Positions 1 to 7,984 of a stretch of DNA of 16,947 nucleotides are shown here, in pieces. Made by a program: the position numbers and the translations under genes. The notes under the pieces were generated by a model, which saw only the letters and a program-made list of their open reading frames with translations, did not search any database and was not told the DNA's origin. Every line of letters begins with the position of its first letter. The first letter of the stretch is position 1. The stretch spans positions 1-16,947 of the forward strand of contig JBBRDU010000062.1 in NCBI GenBank assembly GCA_038203615.1. Reading direction: 5' to 3'. The stretch is from JBBRDU01 sp038203615 (GTDB taxonomy: Bacteria; Verrucomicrobiota; Verrucomicrobiia; Chthoniobacterales; UBA10450).

Positions 1-2056
1 CTTCATCGCGGGGCGCGCCGAAGCCCATGGTGGTCTGGCGCTTGATCAGCTCGGCCCCCACATTGGAGGTCATGATGATGATGGTGTTGCGAAAATCGAT
101 CTTTCGGCCTAACGAATCCGTAATTTTGCCATCTTCCAGGATCTGCAGAAGCAGATGCATCACGTCCGGGTGCGCCTTCTCAATCTCATCGAACAAAACC
201 ACGGCATAGGGCCGGCGCCGGACCGCTTCGGAAAGCTGGCCCCCTTCTTCGTAGCCAACGTAGCCGGGAGGCGAACCGATCAGGCGCGAGGCCGTGAACT
301 TTTCCATGTACTCAGACATGTCGATCTGAATGAGGGCATCGCGATCGCCAAACATGAACTCGGCCAGTTTCTGGGCCAGGAAGGTTTTCCCCACCCCAGT
401 CGGGCCGAGGAAAATGAACGAGCCAATGGGGCGGCGCGGATCCTTCAGGTCAGCCCGGCTCCGGCGCAACGCTTTCGAAATGGCGGTAACGGCTTCGTCC
501 TGCCCGATGACCTTCCCCCTTAGCTCCTCCTCCATCTTGAGAAGCTTCTCGGTTTCCCGCTGCTCCATGCGCTGTAACGGAACGCCCGTCACCTTCGAGA
601 CGATGTGCATCATGTCGTCTCCCGTCACGAGCACTTCCTTCTCTTCCCGTTCTTCGCGCCACTTGGCTAAAATGGTGTCGAGCTTTTCCTTCGTCTGCTT
701 CTCCCGATCCCGCAGCGCAGCGGCTTTTTCGAAATCCTGCGCTTTGATGGCCGCCTCTTTCTCCACCCGGATCTCTTCGATCTCTTTCTCGATCTCCTTG
801 ACGTCCGGCGGCCGGGTCATGGCATTGATCCGGGCGCGGGACCCAGCCTCATCCATCACGTCAATCGCCTTGTCGGGCAGAAACCGGCCAGTGATGTAGC
901 GATCGGACAATTTGACCGCGGTTTCGAGCGCCTCATCCGTCAGCTTGGCCTTGTGATGCGCTTCGTATTTCGGGCGAAGCCCCTTCAGAATCTCAATCGC
1001 TTCGTCCACCGTGGGCGCGTCCACTTTGACCGTCTGGAAGCGACGTTCCAGTGCCGCATCCTTCTCTATGTACTTGCGGTACTCGTTCATGGTGGTGGCA
1101 CCGACGCATTGCAGCTCACCCCGGCTGAGGGCCGGTTTAATAATGTTGGAAGCGTCCATCGCGCCTTCGGCCGAGCCGGCTCCCACAATCGTGTGCAGCT
1201 CATCAATAAAGAGAATGACGTTCTTAGAGCGGCGAATCTCGTCCATGACGGCCTTGATGCGCTCTTCAAATTGTCCGCGATATTTGGTGCCCGCGACCAT
1301 CAGCGCCAAGTCGAGCGTGACCACTCGCTTATCGCGCAATAATTCAGGAATGTTGCCGTTGGCAATTTCCTGGGCCAATCCTTCCGCGATGGCGGTCTTG
1401 CCCACGCCGGCCTCGCCAATCAACACAGGATTGTTCTTGGTGCGGCGGCAGAGGATCTGGACGACGCGCTCGATTTCATTGCGACGTCCGATGACGGGAT
1501 CGAGTTCGCCTTTCTTGGCCAGCTCGGTCAGGTCGCGACCAAAGGCGCGCAGGGCTGGTGTCTTGACATCCTTTTTGGAGGCCGGCTCACCCGGCTCTGC
1601 TTCCGCTTCCGGCGGGGTGAAGTTCGGATCGAGTTCCTTGAGGATCTCGTTGCGCGTCCGTTCGATATCGACTTCGAGGCTCTTTAAGACACGCGCGGCC
1701 ACCCCTTCGCCTTCGCGCAGCAAACCCAGCAGGATATGCTCGGTTCCCACGTAGGAATGATTGAGGGCCTTGGCTTCCTTGCCGGCCAGGGCCAGCACCT
1801 TCTTGACCCGCGGGGTGTAAGGGATGTTCCCGACCATCTTGGTCTCGGGGCCGGAGCCGACTTGCTTTTCCACTTCCATCCGGACGGTCTCGAGATCGAG
1901 CCCCATCTTTTGCAGGACATTGACAGCCACGCCCTGGCCCAGCTTGATCAGGCCGAGCAAAAGATGCTCCGTCCCGACGTAGTTATGATTGAACCGATCG
2001 GCTTCCTTGCGAGCTAGCGCCAGGACCTGTTGGGCGCGCGGAGTGAAATTATTCAT
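1..2056 (-). CDS. clpC: ClpC AAA+ unfoldase, C-terminus beyond the window
   Basis: ClpC is a cytosolic HSP100 unfoldase that feeds substrates to the ClpP protease. The frame is open from ATG at 2056 to the window edge (685 codons). It holds two N-terminal Clp repeats, each with GTEH (Glu30 and Glu106); D1 Walker A GEAGVGKT at 214-221; D1 Walker B LFIDE near 281-286; a UVR-like middle segment near 425-460; D2 Walker A GPTGVGKT at 551-558; D2 Walker B VVLFDE at 619-624; sensor TSNVG; and a ClpP-docking MGF at 677-679. Relative to the usual 810-850 residues, about 130-160 are missing at the left edge. The start overlaps the mcsB stop by 8 bases (ATGAATAA) and has no clear Shine-Dalgarno site, so translational coupling is likely. 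In Bacillus ClpC the two GTEH glutamates bind phospho-arginine; that they do so here is inference. Confidence 0.96.
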   Translation of the reverse strand, partial: MNNFTPRAQQVLALARKEADRFNHNYVGTEHLLLGLIKLGQGVAVNVLQKMGLDLETVRMEVEKQVGSGPETKMVGNIPYTPRVKKVLALAGKEAKALNHSYVGTEHILLGLLREGEGVAARVLKSLEVDIERTRNEILKELDPNFTPPEAEAEPGEPASKKDVKTPALRAFGRDLTELAKKGELDPVIGRRNEIERVVQILCRRTKNNPVLIGEAGVGKTAIAEGLAQEIANGNIPELLRDKRVVTLDLALMVAGTKYRGQFEERIKAVMDEIRRSKNVILFIDELHTIVGAGSAEGAMDASNIIKPALSRGELQCVGATTMNEYRKYIEKDAALERRFQTVKVDAPTVDEAIEILKGLRPKYEAHHKAKLTDEALETAVKLSDRYITGRFLPDKAIDVMDEAGSRARINAMTRPPDVKEIEKEIEEIRVEKEAAIKAQDFEKAAALRDREKQTKEKLDTILAKWREEREEKEVLVTGDDMMHIVSKVTGVPLQRMEQRETEKLLKMEEELRGKVIGQDEAVTAISKALRRSRADLKDPRRPIGSFIFLGPTGVGKTFLAQKLAEFMFGDRDALIQIDMSEYMEKFTASRLIGSPPGYVGYEEGGQLSEAVRRRPYAVVLFDEIEKAHPDVMHLLLQILEDGKITDSLGRKIDFRNTIIIMTSNVGAELIKRQTTMGFGAPRDE

Positions 2057-3173
2057 CGTTCGATGGAGAGGCAGCGGCACCATTGCCGGACTCCCTCACC
2101 AGTCTACTAATATCAGGTTTAGGGAACACTTTCAAACGCTCGCGAATAATTTGCGCGCGCAGATGATCCCGTTCTTCGGCATTCAGTTTTTGCTGGGAGC
2201 TTTTCTGCAAGTGAGCCGGCTGCGTATCGATGAACAATTCATCGACGGGGAGACGACGATCTTCCGGGAACGCGCCCAAATCGACGCCCAGCTTGATAAT
2301 GGACAAGAGGTTGAGCGCCTCTTTCGAGGTCATGGCATGCGCATAGGTCAGGATCCCGTAAGCCCGTCCAATCTGATCCCAGAGCGTGTTCGATTTCTTT
2401 TGGATCAACACCTGGCGCGCGTCGTGTTCCTTGTCGATGATGGTCTCAATCACTTTGCTCAGGCGCGCGATGATCTCGTCCTCTTTTTCTCCGAGCGTGG
2501 TCTGATTGGAAATCTGAAAAAGATTCCCCATCGCTTCGGTCCCTTCTCCATACAACCCGCGCACGGCCAATCCGATTTTGCTGACGGCCTGGATGACCTG
2601 GTTGATCAATTCGCTCAGAACGAGGCCAGGCAAATGAAGCATGGCGGAGGCGCGCATGCCGGTGCCGACGTTGGTCGGACAGGCGGTGAGGTAGCCCAGT
2701 TTGTTATCGTAGGCGAAATCCAGTTTCCCCTCCAGCGCGCTGTCCACTTTGTCGACCAGCTTAAAAGCTTGTTTCAATTGCAGGCCCGATCGGATGGACT
2801 GCATGCGCAGATGGTCCTCTTCATTGATCATGATGCTGAGCGTTTGGCGGCGATTCATCACGACCGCGCTGCCCACGCCCTTGGCCGCATGTTCGCGGCT
2901 GATCAAATGGCGCTCCACCAGAACCTGCTTTTCCAGCGAGGAGAGATCCTGCAGCAGTTCCGAGAAAGAATCCTGCATCTCCGGAAGTTCTTCCACGCGG
3001 GGCCGAATCAGCTCGAGCACTTCGATGCGCGCCGGTTTTTTGCCCCAGCCGGGAAAGGCGCGGTCGCGCAAATTACGAGCCAGTCGCACCCGGCTGCTGA
3101 TGACGATCTGATGATGCGGCCCTTCACCGCGTAGCCATTCCCCCCCCGTGGACATGACATTGGAGAATTTCAT
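2049..3173 (-). CDS. mcsB: McsB protein-arginine kinase (ATP:guanido phosphotransferase)
   Basis: McsB phosphorylates arginine side chains of proteins, which marks them for ClpCP. The 374-residue length fits the family (about 355-365). Visible landmarks are SSRVRLARN at 26-34 (nucleotide-binding arginines), NEEDH at 117-121, CPTNVGT at 165-171 with the catalytic Cys165, and RDHLRA at 335-340. The last matches the RDxxRA phospho-arginine sensor of bacterial McsB, which metazoan creatine and arginine kinases lack. ATG at 3173 lies 9 bases after the mcsA stop, with AAGG just upstream. The 3' end overlaps clpC by 8 bases. With mcsA and clpC on the same strand this is one operon. No CtsR repressor or YwlE phosphatase gene is in the window. 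Confidence 0.95.
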   Translation of the reverse strand: MKFSNVMSTGGEWLRGEGPHHQIVISSRVRLARNLRDRAFPGWGKKPARIEVLELIRPRVEELPEMQDSFSELLQDLSSLEKQVLVERHLISREHAAKGVGSAVVMNRRQTLSIMINEEDHLRMQSIRSGLQLKQAFKLVDKVDSALEGKLDFAYDNKLGYLTACPTNVGTGMRASAMLHLPGLVLSELINQVIQAVSKIGLAVRGLYGEGTEAMGNLFQISNQTTLGEKEDEIIARLSKVIETIIDKEHDARQVLIQKKSNTLWDQIGRAYGILTYAHAMTSKEALNLLSIIKLGVDLGAFPEDRRLPVDELFIDTQPAHLQKSSQQKLNAEERDHLRAQIIRERLKVFPKPDISRLVRESGNGAAASPSNDE

Positions 3174-3182
3174 CGCACAGCC

Positions 3183-3674
3183 TTAACTCGCCATCTCGTG
3201 TTCCAGTTGCCGGATCTGATCGCGCAAGGTCGCGGCGCTTTCGTAATTTTCTTCGGCCACGGCCTTCTCCAGGCTCTCCGTGAGGCTGCGCATGCGGTCG
3301 GTCAGTTCCATCGCGCGATGGGCGTGCTGCGGCAACTTGCCGACATGCTCGGTGCCTTTATGCATGGCCTTTAACAGCGTGCTCAATCCTTCCAGAAAAG
3401 TTTCATAGCATGTGCTGCACCCGAGCCGCCCGGTCTTCTTAAAATCAGCCTGGGTATAGCCGCAGACCGGGCACTTCTGGGTGCTCGCGCCCTTCTCAAT
3501 TTCCTCGGCCGCGCCGATGCCCAAGAGCAAATCGGCCAGGGCAAAGCCGGTCGGATCCTGCACCCCTTTTTCCTTCGAGCAGGCATCGCAGAGATTCACC
3601 TTCTGCATCTTGCCCTCGAGGATCTGGGTCAGGAAGACGGTGGCGTCATTACATTTGCAAACGTCGCACAACAT
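3183..3674 (-). CDS. mcsA: McsA, zinc-finger activator of McsB
   Basis: McsA is a small zinc-binding partner that activates the McsB kinase. From ATG at 3674 the protein has 163 residues, with four CxxC pairs: Cys3/6, 29/32, 68/71 and 86/89. It ends in a UVR-type helical motif at about 133-159 (coiled, with YESAATLRDQI), as in UvrB, UvrC and ClpC. I chose 3674 because family members begin just before the first CxxC. A TTG at 3711-3713 would add 13 residues and stays open. GAGAGG at 3690-3695 is 15 bases from the ATG, so neither start has an ideal ribosome site. The stop lies 9 bases before mcsB. Without the neighbours it could be called only an excinuclease-like UVR protein; the context makes McsA nearly certain. 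Confidence 0.92.
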   Translation of the reverse strand: MLCDVCKCNDATVFLTQILEGKMQKVNLCDACSKEKGVQDPTGFALADLLLGIGAAEEIEKGASTQKCPVCGYTQADFKKTGRLGCSTCYETFLEGLSTLLKAMHKGTEHVGKLPQHAHRAMELTDRMRSLTESLEKAVAEENYESAATLRDQIRQLEHEMAS

Positions 3675-3759
3675 TTGTGTAAGATTAGACCTCTCATCCG
3701 CAGAATCATTCAACCGTCTCGTTGGCTGAGCACCTTCCGCGCCGGTCCATTTTCTTCAA

Positions 3760-4758
3760 TTATTTATAGATCGGTGTCCCCGTTTCACGGGTGATCTCGC
3801 GAAACCGCGCGATCATCCGCGTGCTGATCGGCCCGGGTTTCCCCGTTCCAATGATTCGTCCATCCGCCTTGATCACCGGGATCAATTCGGCCGCCGTGCC
3901 CGTCAGAAAACATTCCTCCGCCACAAAGACGTCGTGCCGCGTGATGTCGGTTTCCGTAATCTTGAGGCCGAGCTCGGCCGCGATCTGGAAGACGACCGCG
4001 CGCGTGATGCCGCGCAGCGCGCCCGCGCTGATCGGTGGCGTAAAGATGTGACCGTGTTTGGTCACGAAAATATTGTCCGCCGTGCATTCCGCCACGTTCC
4101 CCTGGTCGTTCAACATGAGAGCTTCATCCGCCCCGGCCAGGTTCGCCTCGATCCGCGCCATCACGTTATTCAAATAGTTGAGTGATTTGACCGCCGGATT
4201 GAGCGCGCCCGGATTGGTCCGCCGCGTCGCACAGGTCACGACCGTCAGCCCTTTCTGGTACATCTCCGCCGAATAGAGCGCGATAGTGGCCGCGATGATA
4301 ATGACGCTGGGCCGCTTACATTGCGTCGGATTCAATCCCAGATTTCCCACCCCGCGCGTCACGATCAGCCGAATATAACCATCGCGCAGATCATTCTGCC
4401 GGATCGTCTCAAGCAAGGCCTCCGTCATCTCGGGCATGGACATGGGCATCTCCAGGCAAATGGAGCGCGCCGAATCCCACAGTCTTTCGAGATGTTCCTC
4501 CAGCCGAAAAACCCGGCCATTATAGAAACGAATTCCCTCGAACACGCCATCCCCGTAGAGCAGGCCATGATCGAAGACGGAAACCTTGGCCTCGCCTTCG
4601 TCGTAAAATTTTCCGTCGATGTAAATTCTGGCTGCCCTGGCCGCCACGTGGGCGCCGGCTGAAGGCGTTTCAACGGCCGGCTTCACTGCTGCCTTGGCCG
4701 TGACTGCTTCTGTCTGTGGTTCGTCGATCACGATCCCGCCCGTATTAGAGGTTTTCAT
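3760..4758 (-). CDS. ilvE: Branched-chain amino-acid aminotransferase (PLP fold type IV)
   Basis: This enzyme transfers amino groups between glutamate and the 2-oxo acids of Val, Leu and Ile, in the cytosol. Seen in the 332 residues: the N-terminal domain from IYIDGKF (45-51), HGLLYGDGVFEGIR (64-77), the PLP lysine 191 in VKSLNYLNN, the glutamate-bearing NVAECTADNIF (221-231), and the phosphate-binding GTAAEL (287-292). The fold begins at about residue 44. The first 40 or so residues are an Ala/Thr/Glu-rich extension that most IlvE proteins (about 290-310 residues) lack. ATG at 4758 is the only Met before residue 104, and no good Shine-Dalgarno site is visible. A D-amino-acid aminotransferase is possible in this fold, but YLNN and the overall match favour IlvE. 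The gene ends 85 bases before mcsA and may be co-transcribed with it. Confidence 0.88.
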   Translation of the reverse strand: MKTSNTGGIVIDEPQTEAVTAKAAVKPAVETPSAGAHVAARAARIYIDGKFYDEGEAKVSVFDHGLLYGDGVFEGIRFYNGRVFRLEEHLERLWDSARSICLEMPMSMPEMTEALLETIRQNDLRDGYIRLIVTRGVGNLGLNPTQCKRPSVIIIAATIALYSAEMYQKGLTVVTCATRRTNPGALNPAVKSLNYLNNVMARIEANLAGADEALMLNDQGNVAECTADNIFVTKHGHIFTPPISAGALRGITRAVVFQIAAELGLKITETDITRHDVFVAEECFLTGTAAELIPVIKADGRIIGTGKPGPISTRMIARFREITRETGTPIYK

Positions 4759-4861
4759 AAGCGCACAAAAAATCTCGGGTGTTTCCCGCGCAATTCAAGA
4801 GACAAAGTAAGAACCGTGCCCGAGGCGGACCAGCCCGAGCGATCTCCGCGCCGCCTCCATC

Positions 4862-5542
4862 TCACTCCAGCTGGCCGTCCGTCATTTGCAATTGGCGGTT
4901 CCCCCGCGTAGCCAGCCGGTTGTCATGCGTCACCACGAGCAGGGTCTTGTTCCGGTCGCGCGCCAGTTGCAAAAGCAGATCCACTATCGTGTCGCCAGTT
5001 TTCGAATCGAGGTTTCCGGTCGGCTCGTCCGCGAAGATGATGTCGGGATCGTTGGTCAGGGCGCGCGCGATCGCTACGCGCTGTTGTTCGCCCCCCGATA
5101 ACTCGGAGGGCAGATGCTGCATGCGATCGCCCAACCCGACCGCGCTTAAACTCGCCGCCGCCGCTTCGCGCGCGGCCCGTCCGCCGATCATCCCCGGCAG
5201 CGAAACGTTCTCCAGCGCCGTCAGCTCGGGCAAAAGAAAATAGCCCTGAAAAACAAAACCCATCTTGCGATTGCGAAAACGGGACTGCCCGGAGGAACTG
5301 CCGCTGTAAAGTTGCGTGCCTTCGAACTCGACCACGCCGGAGTCCGGCCGTTCCAGACCGGAAAGCGTATAAAGCAACGTCGTTTTGCCCGCGCCGGAAG
5401 CACCGCACAGAAAGACGGCCTCGCCTTGCCTGATCTCGAGCGACACTCCCCGCAGCACTTCAATCCGGCGTGACGCAATCTTGAACGAGCGATGGAGATC
5501 GCGCGCCACCAGCTGAGGTTGAGCGTTCGTCGAAATGGGCAT
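4862..5542 (-). CDS. LolD/MacB-type ABC transporter ATPase
   Basis: This is a 226-residue ATP-binding subunit of the LolD/MacB/FtsE group, which powers lipoprotein release or other envelope transport from the inner membrane. All ABC motifs are present: Walker A GASGAGKT at 47-54, Q-loop Gln99, signature LSGGEQQR at 148-155, Walker B IIFADE followed by PTGNLDS at 168-180, and switch His206 in VTHD. The PTGNLDS after Walker B is typical of LolD and MacB. ATG at 5542 gives the usual family length. No permease (LolC/E or FtsX-like) gene lies on either side: ilvE is downstream and a peptidoglycan-binding protein upstream. The partner must be elsewhere, so the substrate cannot be told from context. 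Confidence 0.9.
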   Translation of the reverse strand: MPISTNAQPQLVARDLHRSFKIASRRIEVLRGVSLEIRQGEAVFLCGASGAGKTTLLYTLSGLERPDSGVVEFEGTQLYSGSSSGQSRFRNRKMGFVFQGYFLLPELTALENVSLPGMIGGRAAREAAAASLSAVGLGDRMQHLPSELSGGEQQRVAIARALTNDPDIIFADEPTGNLDSKTGDTIVDLLLQLARDRNKTLLVVTHDNRLATRGNRQLQMTDGQLE

Positions 5543-5587
5543 TAGTCACGATTTACAGGATTCACGACGAATTGCGAATTTTCGCAA

Positions 5588-5694
5588 CGGGGGAGCGCAC
5601 GCTTCCAGCGTGCTTATTCCGGCATCTTGCCGGGATTCTAAAAGTGCGCCGGCTTGAAGCCGGCTCATGCACGCTGAAAGCGTGCGCTCCCCCG
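5588..5694. repeat. Composite palindromic element (REPIN-like), four hairpins
   Basis: The arms 5588-5613 and 5669-5694 are inverted copies matching at 25 of 26 bases. Each arm is itself a hairpin (GCACGCT/AGCGTGC with a 3-base loop). The 55-base middle holds two more: CCGGCA/TGCCGG at 5619-5633 and GCCGGCTT/AAGCCGGC around 5648-5664. The layout, two palindromic repeats facing each other, is that of REPINs mobilised by RAYT proteins. No transposase is in the window, so that class is an inference. It lies between a terminator and the ABC ATPase gene. Confidence 0.8.
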
Positions 5695-5700
5695 CTGCAC

Positions 5701-5731
5701 AAAAAAGCCGCCACGCATCGGTCGTGGCGGC
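5701..5731 (-). terminator. Rho-independent terminator of the first peptidoglycan-binding paralog
   Basis: The stem is GCCGCCACG (5707-5715) paired with CGTGGCGGC (5723-5731), 9 bp with a 7-base loop. On the minus strand it is followed by six T (5706-5701). It lies about 20 bases after the stop of the gene ending at 5750. Confidence 0.88.
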
Positions 5732-5749
5732 TCTCCGTCGTGGGGCCCT

Positions 5750-6484
5750 TTATCCCATCCCCAGCGAAGCCAAAGTCGGCTGGTCAATCGCAGCCGTCAT
5801 ATAAAGACCGTGGTCACGTTGATAATCGGCCAGAGCCGCGCGGGTCAGCGGACCGAGCAGGCCGTCAATCTCGCCCGTGTAATAACCTTGCTCCTGGAGG
5901 GACGATTGCACATCGGCAATCACCTCGTCGGGAGGCAGATCGTTGTAGGCGTAGATCGGGCCATCATACGGATAATAGCAGTAAACAGGGTCGTAGCCCC
6001 AGGCCGGATACCACCAGCCCGCATCCCAATAATACCACCCGCCGGAAATGAGAATGATGCGGGTGTGATGATGCCGCCACCAACCGTGGTCGTGCCATTG
6101 CGCGTGATAACTGCGGAAGGCCGCGTACTTTTGTCCCTGCCACTTCTCGCTGCCGACGACGTGGTTATTGGCCCGGAACTTCACGCTCTCGACTTTGGAG
6201 TTGGAAAGGTTGCCCGCGTTCAAACGCTCCTGGCGATGGGCCGGGCGAAGGAGACGAGCGTTGGCATTAACATTCGCATTGACGCCGGCATTCCCGGAGA
6301 GCGAGCCCCGCGGGACGTTGCGGTTACCGTAGAACCGGGCGTTCGCGCCCGTCTGCACCCTGGGCGCTACGGTTGTCGGCGTCTGCGCCTGTTTTCCCTT
6401 GTGAGGCTTGTTCAGATCGAACGGCTCGGCCCGCGCCATGGAAACGATGGCCATGCCGCCAATAAAAATGGAAAGAGGTTTCAT
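5750..6484 (-). CDS. Secreted W/Y/H-rich protein with peptidoglycan-binding domain, paralog 1
   Basis: A 244-residue exported protein of unknown role. A signal peptide is seen at 1-19 (hydrophobic IFIGGMAIVSMARA, likely cut after Ala19). Next comes an Asn/Ala/Arg-rich linker (20-100), and then a dense aromatic core at 113-182 with KWQGQKY, WHDHGWW, GGWYYWDAGWWYPAWGY and YDGPIYAYNDL. The C-terminus (188-243) is a classic PG_binding_1 repeat (VQSSLQEQGYY...GPLTRAALADYQ...LASLG), known to bind cell-wall glycans in other proteins. No catalytic domain is visible. It is the shortest of three tandem paralogs and has its own terminator. I do not recognise the aromatic core. A wall-anchored binding or scaffolding role is inference. 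Confidence 0.85.
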   Translation of the reverse strand: MKPLSIFIGGMAIVSMARAEPFDLNKPHKGKQAQTPTTVAPRVQTGANARFYGNRNVPRGSLSGNAGVNANVNANARLLRPAHRQERLNAGNLSNSKVESVKFRANNHVVGSEKWQGQKYAAFRSYHAQWHDHGWWRHHHTRIILISGGWYYWDAGWWYPAWGYDPVYCYYPYDGPIYAYNDLPPDEVIADVQSSLQEQGYYTGEIDGLLGPLTRAALADYQRDHGLYMTAAIDQPTLASLGMG

Positions 6485-6642
6485 CGATTTAAATTTGTCA
6501 TGGCTTACGATCTTGGAACCTTTGTCGGATTTAATTATTTAACCCGGAAACCGACCTCGAGTTGCGGCTTTGCCTGAGTTTTCACATGGGCTCTGTGCCG
6601 GCCACCAAAGGTCCCGCCGGTGGTTCACCTTCCCATTCCGCC

Positions 6643-6686
6643 GGAAAAAGAAAGAGCCGCACGATGTTTCCACCGTGCGGCTCTTT
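6643..6686 (-). terminator. Terminator of the second peptidoglycan-binding paralog
   Basis: A 13-bp stem (6651-6663 with 6674-6686, core GAGCCGCACG) has a 10-base loop. On the minus strand it is followed by T-rich CTTTCTTTTTCC. It starts about 16 bases after the stop at 6702. The other strand has only a short T run. Confidence 0.85.
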
Positions 6687-6701
6687 AGCCAATTTAACTT
6701 G

Positions 6702-7574
6702 TTAGACTAACCCGAGGGTGGCCAGCGTCGGCTGATCAACCGCCGAGGTGATCGCCAAACCGTGATCGGCTTGGAAATCAGCGATGGCCTGCCGCGTCAT
6801 CGGTCCAAGCTCTCCATCGACCGGGCCGGAGTAGTATCCATCCCGCTGCAATTGAGCCTGCACATTCACGACCACCTGGTCAGGATTAAGATTGTTGTAA
6901 CCGTAGATCGGGCCGTCATAGGGATAGGAATATCCGGGATTGTAGCCCCAGGCCGGGTACCAATAACCACTGTTCCAGAAGTAACACCCGCCACTCACGA
7001 AAATGATGCGGGTGTAATGACTTCTCCACCAGATCTGATCGTGGAATTCCCGATGATAATTCCGGAAGGCCGAGTACTGCTGGCCGCTGAAGCGGGAGCC
7101 GCGCCAGTTGTTGTTCACGGTCACGTTCCGCTGGCGATTGATCGTCACATTGCTCTGACGATTCAACTCGCGATTGCGGTTACGCCCGTCGAAGTTTCGC
7201 GACCGGTCCATCGTTACGTTGCGGGAGCGATTCACATCGCCGCCCTTTCTCACGGTGCTGCGCCGCACACGGGTTTGATCAAAATCCCGGTGACGCGGCG
7301 ACACCGAAGTGTTGGCGTTGCGGAACCGGTTTTGATGCATGGCCCCCGAGTTGTTGCGGGTCGCGTTGAATGAGCGTTGTTGAAAACGAGGCCCGTTCGA
7401 ATTTCGGCGAACATTCGCCTGAGCCGAGTGGTTCGTTTGGACCGTAGCCGCTTGAGTGCTTTGCGCCCTTTGCGCCCTGCGCCCCCGGGGGGTCTGGTCG
7501 TTATTGTTTGCAGCCTGTCCGCTGACTGCCAGCGCGAGACTGCCGATACATACTGAATAGATGAGTTTTTTCAT
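6702..7574 (-). CDS. Secreted W/Y/H-rich protein with peptidoglycan-binding domain, paralog 2
   Basis: A 290-residue exported paralog of the flanking genes. The signal peptide spans about 1-21 (KKLIYSVCIGSLALAVSGQA). The linker (23-160) is extremely Asn/Arg-rich and holds an imperfect repeat of the form (R/N)xxNVT near 118-152 (SRNVT, RQSNVT, RQRNVT). The aromatic core (about 162-230) keeps GQQYSAFRNYH, HDQIWWRSHYTRI, GYWYPAWGY and YDGPIYGYNNL. The PG_binding_1 domain is at about 233-290. ATG at 7574 is supported by AGGG 7 bases upstream. The linker's positive charge could bind anionic wall or nucleic acid polymers; that is speculation. The core is unrecognised. Confidence 0.85.
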   Translation of the reverse strand: MKKLIYSVCIGSLALAVSGQAANNNDQTPRGRRAQRAQSTQAATVQTNHSAQANVRRNSNGPRFQQRSFNATRNNSGAMHQNRFRNANTSVSPRHRDFDQTRVRRSTVRKGGDVNRSRNVTMDRSRNFDGRNRNRELNRQSNVTINRQRNVTVNNNWRGSRFSGQQYSAFRNYHREFHDQIWWRSHYTRIIFVSGGCYFWNSGYWYPAWGYNPGYSYPYDGPIYGYNNLNPDQVVVNVQAQLQRDGYYSGPVDGELGPMTRQAIADFQADHGLAITSAVDQPTLATLGLV

Positions 7575-7984
7575 AAGTTTTCCCTAAATAACCGTCAGAA
7601 TTTAGACTGTCTCCGCGCGCGTTTATTCAAGGATGTTAAGCATTCCGTTAAACCGCTTTACATGAGCTATTTGCAGCTGACCCAAACACACGCATCCACA
7701 GCCACAGTCACAGCCGCAGCGCTCTTCCTGCCCGCGCCATGACTGCGCGACGGCTGGTCGTCGCGCGTCCACGCTCGCAGGAGCTGCCAGCTTCCCGGGG
7801 AAGGCAGCGCCTTCCCCTACAGAAAAAATCTGCGCCTGCCGGAGAGAAGTCTCTACCTGAACAAACGCTGGAGCTTGGCCCCGAGGCATCGTTCGCGTCC
7901 CACAGGTAGGGATGCACCTCCGGGGCGTCCAGAGGATGATCCCCTGAAGCGCGATGTCGTGACGGCTCTTCGTTCCGCGGCCGC
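7575..7984. other. 410-base gap holding repeats and no convincing gene
   Basis: The part near 7575-7620 should hold the promoter of paralog 2, although no clear -35/-10 pair is visible. From 7680 to 7720 there is a short CACAGC-like repetitive run. 7781-7823 is a dispersed hairpin repeat with a copy near 16890. 7841-7857 is a weak palindrome around AGAGAAGTCTCT. Minus-strand frames of 88 and 69 codons cross these repeats, have no family resemblance, and are not called. Confidence 0.6.
7781..7823. repeat. Dispersed hairpin repeat, copy A
   Basis: It contains the perfect 9-bp hairpin GGGGAAGGC/GCCTTCCCC (7797-7817, loop AGC) beside CAGCTTCCC. Its reverse complement matches 16887-16934 closely: both read TCTGTAGGGGAAGGC, a 3-base loop, GCCTTCCC, two bases, GGGAAGCTG. 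Two copies 9 kb apart in unrelated gaps make a mobile or propagated repeat likely. Confidence 0.75.

Noticed and set aside
1989..3134. Long plus-strand open frame (381 codons) across mcsB
   Set aside because: It is the antisense of a well-supported mcsB and clpC start and shows no family resemblance; it results from high GC codon bias.
5588..5694. CRISPR array or tRNA-like structure suggested by repeated hairpins
   Set aside because: There are no regularly spaced direct repeats and no tRNA-like arms. The symmetry is that of inverted REP pairs.
5572..6051. Plus-strand frame of 159 codons over the REPIN-like element
   Set aside because: It runs through the palindromes and a terminator and then antisense to paralog 1.
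7623..7889. Minus-strand frame of 88 codons in the gap between paralogs 2 and 3
   Set aside because: It crosses a dispersed hairpin repeat and a CACAGC-like run, with a Cys/Gly/Ala composition typical of translated repeats.
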